The notes beneath the pieces were generated by a model that worked only from the letters and a program-made list of their open reading frames with translations, was not told where the DNA came from and did not search any database. This document shows, piece after piece, positions 1 to 7,941 of a stretch of DNA of 64,000 nt; position 1 is the stretch's first letter, and every line of letters begins with the position of its first letter. Position numbers and translations under genes: made by a program. Origin of the DNA: an uncultured Sphingobacteriales bacterium (GTDB taxonomy: Bacteria; Bacteroidota; Bacteroidia; Chitinophagales; Chitinophagaceae); contig CALMQS010000097.1 in NCBI GenBank assembly GCA_937871285.1, forward strand, positions 1 through 64,000. The letters are read 5' to 3'.

Positions 1-7
1 TAAATGG

Positions 8-241
8 TTATAAAGAAAGCGATTGAAGCAATTTTTCCGCAGCCGCTTTAACCTGCACCCAGTCTTTTTCCTGTTCTTCTTTAGAGAGAAGATCAAATGG
101 CATAAACACGTCTCTCGTAATCCTGTCCAACCCCCTGAAAGGCTGGCCCGCTTTCCAGTTAAAGACAGGTTGATTAAAACACTAAGTTCGGCATATGACA
201 AATTGTACATAGAGGTCATTAATTTTATTGTCATCAAACAT
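8..241 (-). pseudogene. Broken 3' copy of the tandem-repeat lipoprotein gene, with an in-frame TAG
   Basis: Read on the minus strand, an ATG at 239-241 overlaps the stop of the response regulator by a few bases. It opens 19 codons that end in TAG at 182-184. The same frame then runs open to TAA at 8-10. The part after the TAG (ending in 'WVQVKAAAEKLLQSLSL') is nearly identical in protein and DNA to the last 50 or so codons of the lipoprotein gene at 5428-6495. The short part before the TAG has no convincing similarity to it. I read this as the remnant of a duplicated gene whose 5' part was lost. Stop-codon readthrough or a separate small gene cannot be excluded. The homology continues to the left edge of the window. 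Confidence 0.7.
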
Positions 242-986
242 TTTTTTTAAGCGCTTCCAAAACATCCTCCTTTCTTCTGCGCGATATTTCAACGGTGGAC
301 TGGTCGGCCATAATTAAGGCATTATCCTTATAGCTTTTTACATGAGCGGCATTTACAAGATGTGATTTGTGCACCCGTAGAAATCCCTGAGCTGTAAGCA
401 TTACCTCATAGTTCTTTAAAGTATATGCTACAAGTAATGAATGCCCGTCAGTAAAGGAAAAACGGGTATAATTTCCTTCGCCTTCCAGGCGGATGATCTG
501 TTCCGGCTTATAAAAAAATGTTCCCTGCAGTGTGGGTAGTGCCAGTTTGAAATCGGCCGTGTTTTTTACCTGCAGGTTATGCATAAAATTTTTATACAAT
601 GATTTATCAGTCTGCAGATTTCTTTTTTTTAACATATACCGGTCAAAGGCATTACGAAGTTCCTCCGCATCAATTGGCTTAAGCAGGTAGTCTAATGCAC
701 TGAAGCGAATAGCATCAATGGCGTATTCATCATGCGCAGTGGTAAAAACAATACCGAACTCCGGATCAGGCACTTGCCTCAGCAGATCGAATCCGCTCAT
801 GCGCGGCATCTGTATGTCAATAAATAAAATATCGGGATTGAAATTCCGGATGAGCAGTATGCCTTCTGCCGGATTTGTAGTTGTTTCTAATGCGGTTATT
901 TCAGGAATATAGTGATGGCACATCAGCGAAAGCGTTTCGATAGCTGTTGCTTCATCATCAATAATCAAAGCTTTTATACTGCTCAT
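234..986 (-). CDS. LytTR-family response regulator
   Basis: A 250-residue regulator of the AlgR/AgrA/LytR type. The receiver domain occupies residues 5-120, with the acidic pair D11/D12 and the phosphoacceptor D57 in 'FIDIQMPRMSG'. A linker is followed by a LytTR DNA-binding domain at about 150-247 ('RLEGEGNYTRFSF' and 'LRVHKSHLVNAAHV' are typical blocks). The start codon overlaps the end of the upstream sensor gene in an ATGA arrangement, so the two are translationally coupled and almost certainly form a cognate pair. The target promoter is unknown; LytTR regulators often act on neighbouring genes, and here that would be the small lipoproteins. Confidence 0.95.
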   Translation of the reverse strand: MSSIKALIIDDEATAIETLSLMCHHYIPEITALETTTNPAEGILLIRNFNPDILFIDIQMPRMSGFDLLRQVPDPEFGIVFTTAHDEYAIDAIRFSALDYLLKPIDAEELRNAFDRYMLKKRNLQTDKSLYKNFMHNLQVKNTADFKLALPTLQGTFFYKPEQIIRLEGEGNYTRFSFTDGHSLLVAYTLKNYEVMLTAQGFLRVHKSHLVNAAHVKSYKDNALIMADQSTVEISRRRKEDVLEALKKNV

Positions 987-3900
987 AAATTTTTATCTCC
1001 AATATATATTTTCAGCACTACCTGTGTACCGGTTACTGTTCCGTCAACAGCCGTAATATCAGTTATCTTTATATCAAATGGTTTACCATACTGCTGTTGC
1101 AGCAGGCGAAGCCGCTCCTGCACAATAGACATTCCACGGGATTGGTGAGTTGAAGCATTTCCTCCCATACCCAGGCGCAATTTAGCCGATGTAGCTCTGC
1201 CGATGCCATTGTCTCTTAAAGTGGCAAGTAATATATCATCATCATACAGTCCAAAGGAAATATTCAGTGAACGATCATTTTCTTTCGGCATCAATCCATG
1301 CCATATGGCATTTTCTACAAACGGCTGTAGCATCATGGGTGGTATCCTTATCTCTTCTGGTTCTACTTCATCTGTGGTTTGTATGCTGTAAGTAAAACTA
1401 TCGCCGAAACGATTTTGCTCCAGTTCAAGGTAACGGTTCAGCATATCCATTTCCACCTGCAGACTAATAAATTGCTGAGTGCCGAAATGCAGTATCTCTC
1501 TTTGTAGTTTTGAAAACCGGGAAAGATACTTAGTAGCCTCAACTACATCACCCTTGAGTATATAATGTTGCACACTGTTGAGCGCATTGAAAATAAAATG
1601 CGGATTCATCTGCATCCGCAATGCTGTTAACTGTGAGGTGGCGAAGTCCTTGCTAAGGCGTAATACTTCCATTTCTTTTTCCATCATCTGCTGTTCTGTC
1701 ATTATCGTTTTAATTTTTACAGCGCAGAGTGCGGATATGGTAGCAAGAATCTGTAAATGCCTGTCGGTATAAAAATTCTTTTTTGAATGCTCACTGTCAA
1801 TAATACCAATTACTTCTCCATCGCTGATGATGGGAACTGTTATTTCTGACATTCGCCTTACATCATCTACTATATAACGGTCATCAATAGTGGTATCATT
1901 AACAATCTCTGCCTTGCCTGTCAGTGCCACACTTCCTACAATGCCATGACCGGGTTTAATTTCAATCGGTTGCCCGATGGTATTTTCAGCCGTCATCTTG
2001 GGACCCCAGGCTGCCTTTTGAATCAATAAGTCATCTTTACCTTCTTTCATGTAAATAATACAATCCTCAAAGCGCAATTTTGAAATACAGTTTTTCGCCA
2101 CGTCCCAAAGTATATCGTCTACACTTCGAAGACCATTCATAGAAGCGGCAAAATGATTGATTATCTGTTCTATCTCCAACTGTTCCTTGTAAACAGATGC
2201 TCTGCGTTGCTGCATCACGGCTTCTGCTTCGGCTTTTGTTCTTACCCTGCGTATTCTTGTTCTCACCAATAAAGTAATCAGCGCCGCGCCAGATAATAAT
2301 ACCAGTAGTAAAAACCACCATGTTTTCCAGAAAGGCATGGCGATTACAAAGGCGTATACCGCGTTATTGGTGCTCCAGGTTCCTTTGCTGTTCAGGGCTT
2401 TTACTTCAAAGGAATAATTTCCATGAGGAAGATTTTCAAAACTCACGTCACGCAGCTTTCCGCTATTTATCCATACTGTATCAATTCCCTTAAGCCGGTA
2501 ATAATAGCGCAGCCCTTCAGGATTTGAGTAATCCAGTGCTATAAACCGAAATTTAAATGAATTTTGAACATAACTAAACCAATGTTCTTTTTCCGTTTGT
2601 TGTAATTCCTCCGTTGCAGCCTTTCCATTGCTGCGCGCCTGCGTTACGCTGCTGATGTAAACCACCGGCGGCACATCAGGCAGTGGAATAGTGTACGGAT
2701 TAAAAACACTTGCACCATAAGTGGTTACTACATGAATATTGCCATCGCGAGATTGCAAAAGGCGCATATAGCTGTATCCCGGCCTGATAAAACCATCAAC
2801 CGTATCAAAGTTCATTACCCTTCCGGTAAATTTACCAGCACGCCCTATAACCGAAATGCCTTTCGAACTTCCTGCCCATATATTGTTGTTTTCATCGGCA
2901 AGCAGCGTTAAATAATGCAGGCTATTTAAACCATCAGCTTCACTGTATTGCCGCACTACTTCCAGCATGTTTACAGCATTAAAACGACATACCAGTATAC
3001 CATTGCCCGCAGTTGCTATCCACACATTTCCTGTTCTGTCTTTTATCATATACTGTATTGCATATTTTTTTCCGCCAATGGTAAAAGAATGCAGCGAGTC
3101 GTTTTGCAGGTAAACCAGGCCTTCTTCTCCACCCATCCACAACACGCCATCCGGCGACTCTATCATAGAAAAAAATTTTGCGTGCCGTGATACATTGGGT
3201 GAATAAAAATATGGTGTAAAAGAGATTGATTTTTTTTGATCAATATTGATCCTGGTTACGCCACGATCTCCTGCTGCATAAAAGCCGCCATTACCTGTTT
3301 TGCTAAAGCAGAGCAATGAATTGCTGTGCAAGCCATCCGCCTTCGTGAAGTGCCTCTGCGTATCATTGTTTAATAATACCAGTCCCTGGTAACCAGTGCC
3401 AGTCCATATACTCCCTTGTTCATCTTCATACATTGCCCTCACTTCAGCATCGGGAACTACGTGTTGTTGATAGTATATTAAAGAATCGCTGCTGCGCTCA
3501 AAAATAAATCCCCTGTTGGCGCCAATTAATAGGGTGCCATTTTTCTTTTCGAGCAACGAATAAAAATCGTTTACTACCGGCTTTGAAAAAATTACAGGCC
3601 TCAGTTTTACCAGCCCATCATGGGTTGCTACCCATAGGAAATCAATATCCTGCAGAACCGCCGAAGGCCAGATAGTGTAAGCATCGGAAAAGCTCAAATG
3701 CATAGAAGCAGTAGCCGTTTCCGGATGAAAATAAAATGCGCCCCTTGTGCCTACGTACCACAAACCCGGTAAACCTTGTTGCACATCGCGCTGATAAAAT
3801 TTCTTATAAGGAATGGCAGTGACTGTTCCCCTTTCAAAAAGATTCATTTCGGTAGAGGCGCCGTCAAAAAATATTTTTGAGTGAGACACCGGGAAAATAG

Positions 3901-4579
3901 ATTGTATCTGATCTCTTTTTCGGGCAGTAGTATATAACTTTTCTATCTGACCGTTCATCAGCCGGAACAGATCGTTTCGCCCGGAAAAAAATACCGCTCC
4001 ATCGCCGGATCTGCCTATAAGAAAAACGCTTCGCTGGTCTATAGAATCTTCCGGACAAATCCATCCGCTTAAAATATTCTGTTCAAGCGAAGTTTTCCGC
4101 TTCCCGGTAAAATCAATTTGTTTAACAGATAATTTAGCGGGTCCGTTTTCTGTAGCAAGCCAGACAGTAGTGTCGCCTTCAATAAAAATATCATTAACGC
4201 TCATGGCTTCTGTTGATGCTGCGCTTAACTTAATAATGCTACTACCCTCATGGTAATACAAACCTGCTGTGCTCCCAATCCATAGCCTGCCCGCGGCATC
4301 CATCCTTATCACATTCACATGTCCAATCAACTCCTGTGATAATGCATAGGTGTAGTTTTGAAATGCATATCCATCATACCGGCTCATACCTGCGGTAGTA
4401 CCTAACCAGAGAAAACCGCTTTGATCTTTGAGAAGGCAAATAATTTCAGATGAAGGCAACCCGTCGGCGGTGGTTAGGTATTGATAGGTATACCTTTCGG
4501 CCGGCTGTGCCACAGCTTCGTTCCCGATGCAATGCGCCAGTAACAAAAAGAATAACCTGTATAGTGGAAACCGCTTCAA
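983..4579 (-). CDS. Propeller sensor histidine kinase, LytS-like, with GAF domain
   Basis: A 1198-residue sensor. Domain order: a signal peptide (residues 1-25), a periplasmic reporter beta-propeller (about 30-650, with repeated 'GxxWxGTxxGL' blades), a Y_Y_Y domain (about 670-740), one membrane helix (about 752-774), a cytoplasmic GAF domain (about 795-950), and a His_kinase/HATPase module of the LytS type. The phosphorylated histidine is probably H994 in 'MNPHFIFNAL'. The ATPase has an N box around 'MLQPFVENAIWHGL' and a G box 'DNGIGR'. It would autophosphorylate and pass phosphate to D57 of the coupled LytTR regulator. A GAF domain between the membrane helix and the kinase suggests a second, cytoplasmic input beside the periplasmic one. 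The ligand cannot be told from sequence. Confidence 0.95.
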   Translation of the reverse strand: MKRFPLYRLFFLLLAHCIGNEAVAQPAERYTYQYLTTADGLPSSEIICLLKDQSGFLWLGTTAGMSRYDGYAFQNYTYALSQELIGHVNVIRMDAAGRLWIGSTAGLYYHEGSSIIKLSAASTEAMSVNDIFIEGDTTVWLATENGPAKLSVKQIDFTGKRKTSLEQNILSGWICPEDSIDQRSVFLIGRSGDGAVFFSGRNDLFRLMNGQIEKLYTTARKRDQIQSIFPVSHSKIFFDGASTEMNLFERGTVTAIPYKKFYQRDVQQGLPGLWYVGTRGAFYFHPETATASMHLSFSDAYTIWPSAVLQDIDFLWVATHDGLVKLRPVIFSKPVVNDFYSLLEKKNGTLLIGANRGFIFERSSDSLIYYQQHVVPDAEVRAMYEDEQGSIWTGTGYQGLVLLNNDTQRHFTKADGLHSNSLLCFSKTGNGGFYAAGDRGVTRINIDQKKSISFTPYFYSPNVSRHAKFFSMIESPDGVLWMGGEEGLVYLQNDSLHSFTIGGKKYAIQYMIKDRTGNVWIATAGNGILVCRFNAVNMLEVVRQYSEADGLNSLHYLTLLADENNNIWAGSSKGISVIGRAGKFTGRVMNFDTVDGFIRPGYSYMRLLQSRDGNIHVVTTYGASVFNPYTIPLPDVPPVVYISSVTQARSNGKAATEELQQTEKEHWFSYVQNSFKFRFIALDYSNPEGLRYYYRLKGIDTVWINSGKLRDVSFENLPHGNYSFEVKALNSKGTWSTNNAVYAFVIAMPFWKTWWFLLLVLLSGAALITLLVRTRIRRVRTKAEAEAVMQQRRASVYKEQLEIEQIINHFAASMNGLRSVDDILWDVAKNCISKLRFEDCIIYMKEGKDDLLIQKAAWGPKMTAENTIGQPIEIKPGHGIVGSVALTGKAEIVNDTTIDDRYIVDDVRRMSEITVPIISDGEVIGIIDSEHSKKNFYTDRHLQILATISALCAVKIKTIMTEQQMMEKEMEVLRLSKDFATSQLTALRMQMNPHFIFNALNSVQHYILKGDVVEATKYLSRFSKLQREILHFGTQQFISLQVEMDMLNRYLELEQNRFGDSFTYSIQTTDEVEPEEIRIPPMMLQPFVENAIWHGLMPKENDRSLNISFGLYDDDILLATLRDNGIGRATSAKLRLGMGGNASTHQSRGMSIVQERLRLLQQQYGKPFDIKITDITAVDGTVTGTQVVLKIYIGDKNL

Positions 4580-4618
4580 CTAATACTAATATAAACATTT
4601 TGCAAGCATCCCGCAACA

Positions 4619-5200
4619 CTACCTGCATTGCCAGGCAGTAGCATTTTCAGCGCCACTTGCCTGCTCAAGCGTGAGCTGATTTTTAGCATAGTTAAACCCC
4701 GGAGGAGCAGATGAAATAAAATAACCAGGGTAAGCTACGCTTTCAATCGCAACTGTTTTTACGCCACTGGAATGATCAATTTTGTGTATTTTGAACATGT
4801 AATTATATTCATCATTATCCAAATTTATTTCACTTTGCCTGTTGGATACACCCATGTGTTTTTCCTGCCGGTTAGATGACTCGCCTGCAAATAGCCATTT
4901 GTGTTTATTGTTGTCCAACTGAATAGAAACGTATTCTTTACCATCTGCGCCCCTGGTGAGGTTAAGATAAAACCTGCAATCCACATCTTTTTCCAACTCG
5001 GCTAAAGAATAGGATTTTTGAATATTATCCGTGTACATGTTATTGGGCTTTGTATAGAAATAAAGATATTCGTCATTTGAGTAGTCAATAGTAAATATCC
5101 ACGATTGCGGATAATGTTCTAAAAGAGGTTGGACAACCTTATTCTTTTTACAGCTAAAAGAGAATATGCATACAATTAAAAACAATGATACCCTTTTCAT
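4619..5200 (-). CDS. Small lipoprotein with possible C-terminal beta-trefoil-like part
   Basis: A 193-residue protein of unknown function. The N-terminus is a lipoprotein signal ending in 'IFSFSC' (C17), followed by lysines, so it should be lipid-anchored at the cell envelope. The C-terminal 50 residues ('VAIESVAYPGYFIS', then a TLEQASG...AWQCR ending) resemble a repeat of beta-trefoil or ricin/AbfB-like modules, but this is a weak resemblance by eye. It lies 39 bp upstream of the sensor kinase start on the same strand, so it may belong to the same transcript. No enzymatic motif was recognised. Confidence 0.75.
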   Translation of the reverse strand: MKRVSLFLIVCIFSFSCKKNKVVQPLLEHYPQSWIFTIDYSNDEYLYFYTKPNNMYTDNIQKSYSLAELEKDVDCRFYLNLTRGADGKEYVSIQLDNNKHKWLFAGESSNRQEKHMGVSNRQSEINLDNDEYNYMFKIHKIDHSSGVKTVAIESVAYPGYFISSAPPGFNYAKNQLTLEQASGAENATAWQCR

Positions 5201-5362
5201 AACCCGGCGTTTAAAATAAAAAAATGTATTTCGAATACAGAATTAATGATTAGCGCCATTTTTATTTAATGGTATTTATTCAACGGTGGGATTGATATAT
5301 TTTACGGCTGCGGGACTATTAAAAAGGTAATAAAACAGGTTATTTAAATCTTGCTAAAATGC

Positions 5363-5383
5363 AAAACCAATTGCAATGGTTTT
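5363..5383 (-). terminator. Possible terminator hairpin after the tandem-repeat lipoprotein
   Basis: AAAACCA and TGGTTTT form a 7-bp stem around a 7-base loop just after the stop of the minus-strand gene at 5428. The stem is AT-rich and the following T-run is only partial, so it is a weak candidate. The rest of 5201-5427 holds nothing recognisable. Confidence 0.35.
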
Positions 5384-5427
5384 ACATTGGCTATGAGAAG
5401 ATTATTTTAAAGCATTCAGTGGAGTGA

Positions 5428-6495
5428 TTATAAAGATTGCAGCAATTTTTCCGCAGCCGCTTTAACCTGTACCCAGTCTTTTTCCTGCGCTTCTTTTGAG
5501 AGCAGGTCAAAAGGAATAAATACCTCCCTGGTGATCCTGTCCAAACCCCTGAAGGGCTGGCCCGCTTTCCAGGTAGCGTTGGCAAAACGTTCAAACAGCT
5601 TTTTGTTTTTTGCATCAAGGCTATCATTTACTATAGCCTGGAGCACTACGGATGGCAATTTTTGCTGTGCCGTTGCCAGGTAGCTCAGTCCGCATTCCAG
5701 GGCATAGAAACCGGCTATATTCGTAGCTACCTTTTCCTCTTTCAGGCTTTTGGTAATAGTGGCGGTATCTTCACCAGGTTTCAAAAAAACAGGTGCTTCC
5801 TGTTGCTGCGCGGTATAGTATGCGGCTTCCATATGCTGCGCCATCTCCAGCGCAAATGATTTATCCTGCAGCAACGCCTTCAGCTTTTGTAATTGGTTTT
5901 CTTTTGATGCGTCCTTCACATCCCGCATGGCTTCCGTCAATTTCTCTGCAGCAGCGGATACCTGATCGTAATCTTTTTTTACTTCAGCTTCCGGTAGAAA
6001 TACCGGCGAAACAAAAACCTCGCGTGTAATACGTTCCAGCCCGCGAAAGGGTTGACCCGCTTTCCAGGTAGCATTGGCAAAGCGGTTTACCAATAACACC
6101 CCGGAGGAATCCAATTGGTTTGTTTTTATTTTATTCAGCCACTCCAACGGCGTTCCGCCTTCCTGTTCCATTAATGCACCAACAGCACATTCCAGTGCAT
6201 AAAAGGCCGCTATGCTGGTTGCAATCTTTTCGTCTCTTATACTTTTTTCTACCGTGCCTGCTTCCCCATTTTCAGGTAAAAATTCCGGCGCCGGTTCACC
6301 CTGCGCCTTGTAGTAAGCAGCTTCCTGGTTTTTTGCCATGTTCAGCGCGAAGCTGCTATCGCGGAGCAGCCTTGTTATTTGAGTAAGCTCTTCTGTAATT
6401 TGTTGCTGTTGTTGCATGTTGGTTTTTGCATTGTTAGCACATGAGGTTAAATATAAGACGAGGAAAGCAGTGCTAAAAACAAAGAGATATTTCAT
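5428..6495 (-). CDS. Lipoprotein made of two tandem repeats of about 150 residues
   Basis: A 355-residue envelope protein of unknown function. The signal peptide ends in a lipobox around 'YLTSC' (C19), followed by a Gln-rich stretch. Two homologous units follow: residues about 40-190 and 205-355. Each contains the same landmarks in order: an 'FAL.MA...EAAYY.AQ' helix, 'EKIAT.IA.FYALEC', 'RFANATWKAGQPFRGL.RITREVF', and a final 'V.AAAEKL' helix. All-alpha content is likely. I considered imelysin but do not see its GxHxxE signature. A truncated third copy of the C-terminal unit lies at 8-241, so this family has duplicated both within the gene and locally. Upstream of the gene is the MITE-like element. 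Confidence 0.85.
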   Translation of the reverse strand: MKYLFVFSTAFLVLYLTSCANNAKTNMQQQQQITEELTQITRLLRDSSFALNMAKNQEAAYYKAQGEPAPEFLPENGEAGTVEKSIRDEKIATSIAAFYALECAVGALMEQEGGTPLEWLNKIKTNQLDSSGVLLVNRFANATWKAGQPFRGLERITREVFVSPVFLPEAEVKKDYDQVSAAAEKLTEAMRDVKDASKENQLQKLKALLQDKSFALEMAQHMEAAYYTAQQQEAPVFLKPGEDTATITKSLKEEKVATNIAGFYALECGLSYLATAQQKLPSVVLQAIVNDSLDAKNKKLFERFANATWKAGQPFRGLDRITREVFIPFDLLSKEAQEKDWVQVKAAAEKLLQSL

Positions 6496-6553
6496 TTGCC
6501 TGGTTTTAGCGGTACCTTAAAGTTAGGTTAATTAAAGTACTACTGCTGTGTCA

Positions 6554-6686
6554 AACCTGAAAGGGCGTATTTCATTTTTTCGCTCCATGTACAACTTTCC
6601 GGTCGGTGAAACACCGACCGGTAGCGGGTTCTACAGGTGGGTGTCGCCACCTACCTGCGAAAATTTGAAATGCGCCCAACCTGAAA
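6554..6686. mobile_element. 115-bp MITE-like element with 9-bp target duplication
   Basis: The element spans 6563-6677. Its ends are 21-bp inverted repeats (6563-6583 and 6657-6677; both start GGGCG.ATTTCA and end TTTTCGC, about 18 of 21 matching). The direct repeat AACCTGAAA is present exactly on both sides (6554-6562 and 6678-6686), as expected for a 9-bp target duplication. Inside are two near-perfect hairpins: 6599-6621 (10-bp stem, AAA loop) and 6634-6657 (10-bp stem with one G-T pair, TCGC loop). It contains no reading frame. The transposase must be supplied from elsewhere; 9-bp duplications occur in several IS families, so the parent cannot be named. Confidence 0.85.
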
Positions 6687-6773
6687 CCTGAGAATTGAAA
6701 CACTCCTTTTACTTTTCACGATAATATACAGGCGTAATTTGCCTGACTTAGCACTCGTAAAACCTGTAAATGC

Positions 6774-7181
6774 TTACTTACCGGGTGGGTTCGTTAAATT
6801 TGATAATATCTTTTGCTGCGCTTCCTTTAATTCATCCTGCGATAGTTTTAGCTTACCCCTTGTAAAATTGAGGTCGTCCATGCTGTTGATGGGCACCAGG
6901 TGAATATGCGCATGCGGCACTTCCAAACCTACAACGCTGATGCCGCAGCGGTTACAACGAAAAGAGCGTTCAATGGCTTTGGCAATGGGCTGCGCAAAAA
7001 CCAGCAGCTCACTTAAATAATCCAGGGGAAGATCGAAAAGGTTATCAACTTCCATTTTGGGAATTACCAATGTATGCCCTTTCACCAATGGAAATATATC
7101 TAAGAAAGCATAGCATTTTTCATTCTCCGCTATTTTATAAGAAGGAATTTCGCCTGCTATGATTTTTGAAAAGATGGTCAT
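6774..7181 (-). CDS. HIT family protein (histidine triad nucleotide hydrolase)
   Basis: A 135-residue HIT protein covering the usual full length. The histidine triad is H90-A-H92-I-H94 in 'VPHAHIHLVPI', where the middle histidine acts as nucleophile on nucleotide-phosphoramidate type substrates. The opening 'IFSKIIAGEIPSYKI' and 'FPLVKGHTLVIPK' are family signatures. The protein is expected to be cytosolic. It lies 200 bp downstream of the last AhpD-like gene with repeat sequence between, so I treat it as a separate unit. In many Bacteroidota HIT genes neighbour greA; here greA is 8 kb away on the same strand. Confidence 0.95.
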   Translation of the reverse strand: MTIFSKIIAGEIPSYKIAENEKCYAFLDIFPLVKGHTLVIPKMEVDNLFDLPLDYLSELLVFAQPIAKAIERSFRCNRCGISVVGLEVPHAHIHLVPINSMDDLNFTRGKLKLSQDELKEAQQKILSNLTNPPGK

Positions 7182-7258
7182 GCAGCAAAATTATGCAAAT
7201 ACTATGTATGAAATACGCTATTACGGGCGGACGGGTATTCCCACGGTACAGAGGCTTT

Positions 7259-7366
7259 ATCTGGCAATCAGCCTTCAGCTATCAGTTGAGATACTATTAA
7301 CGACAGAACGGCTACTCCTTCTTACTTGTATTGCTCATAGCCGATTGCTGATAGCCTCCCCCGGAT
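7259..7366. repeat. Degenerate intergenic repeat, 'CAGCTATCAG/GCTGATAGCC' family
   Basis: Two stretches (7268-7287 and 7331-7357) use the same word in both orientations: 'CAGCTATCAG', 'CATAGCCGATTGCTGATAGC'. Similar strings recur at about 19881-19910 and 24697-24740, always between genes. No reading frame or strong hairpin explains them. Confidence 0.5.
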
Positions 7367-7380
7367 TTTACATTTGATAC

Positions 7381-7932
7381 CTATTTATACAGATCAAGTC
7401 CCGCATATCCCTCCTCCGCCCTTTGCGGCGCACGGTTAATATACAACTGCCTGTCTTGCGGCGCGGCAGTGCCCAATCCGTCCACATACCGGTTAAACAT
7501 GCAAAAAGCGGCAGCGATCAATACCGCGTCATGTATTTCCCTGTCGGTGGCTTCCTGTTCCTTAGCCTGCTCAATTAATGCAGCAGTTACATGTTTACCA
7601 CTTTTTTGCACAGCCGCGGCAATGGCCAGCAGGGATTTCATTTTATCCGAAATAGCGGCAGTGGTGAAATCGTGTTTTATACTGTCAATGAATTGCATAT
7701 CACATTGCATATAATGCTGCGCCATCGCGCCATGCACATTCTGGCAAAAAAAGCAATCATTGAGGTAAGATACATAAGTCCCGATCAGTTCTCTATCGCC
7801 CCTGCTCAGCGTATTATTGTCATCACGCAGTAATGTTTCCGCCAATTCATTCAGGGGCTTTGCTGTTTCCGGCCGGTATGCCATGGGGCCTCTAATACCC
7901 GGCAAGTTGTTGTTTAAATTAATATGTGCCAT
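7381..7932 (-). CDS. AhpD-like carboxymuconolactone decarboxylase family protein (copy 1)
   Basis: A 183-residue alkylhydroperoxidase D-fold protein. The full AhpD-type active-site set is present with the same spacing as in mycobacterial AhpD: E48, C60, C63 (C-x-x-C) and H67. This suggests a thiol-based proton-relay peroxidase or reductase rather than a decarboxylase. It is the last gene of the minus-strand unit 7381-14259, 9 bp after the MetE-like gene. Two paralogues (9070-9618 and 13687-14259) share its 'PGI' N-terminus, the active site and the C-terminal 'FCMFNRYVDGL' block, so all three probably act on related substrates. Confidence 0.9.
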   Translation of the reverse strand: MAHINLNNNLPGIRGPMAYRPETAKPLNELAETLLRDDNNTLSRGDRELIGTYVSYLNDCFFCQNVHGAMAQHYMQCDMQFIDSIKHDFTTAAISDKMKSLLAIAAAVQKSGKHVTAALIEQAKEQEATDREIHDAVLIAAAFCMFNRYVDGLGTAAPQDRQLYINRAPQRAEEGYAGLDLYK

Positions 7933-7941
7933 AAGATCAAA

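Noticed and set aside
5428..6495. Imelysin or iron-regulated peptidase family
   Set aside because: The GxHxxE motif is absent and the repeat pattern does not fit; left unnamed.
6563..6677. Simple terminator hairpins before the HIT/lipoprotein genes
   Set aside because: The outer inverted repeats and the exact 9-bp flanking duplication show an inserted element instead.
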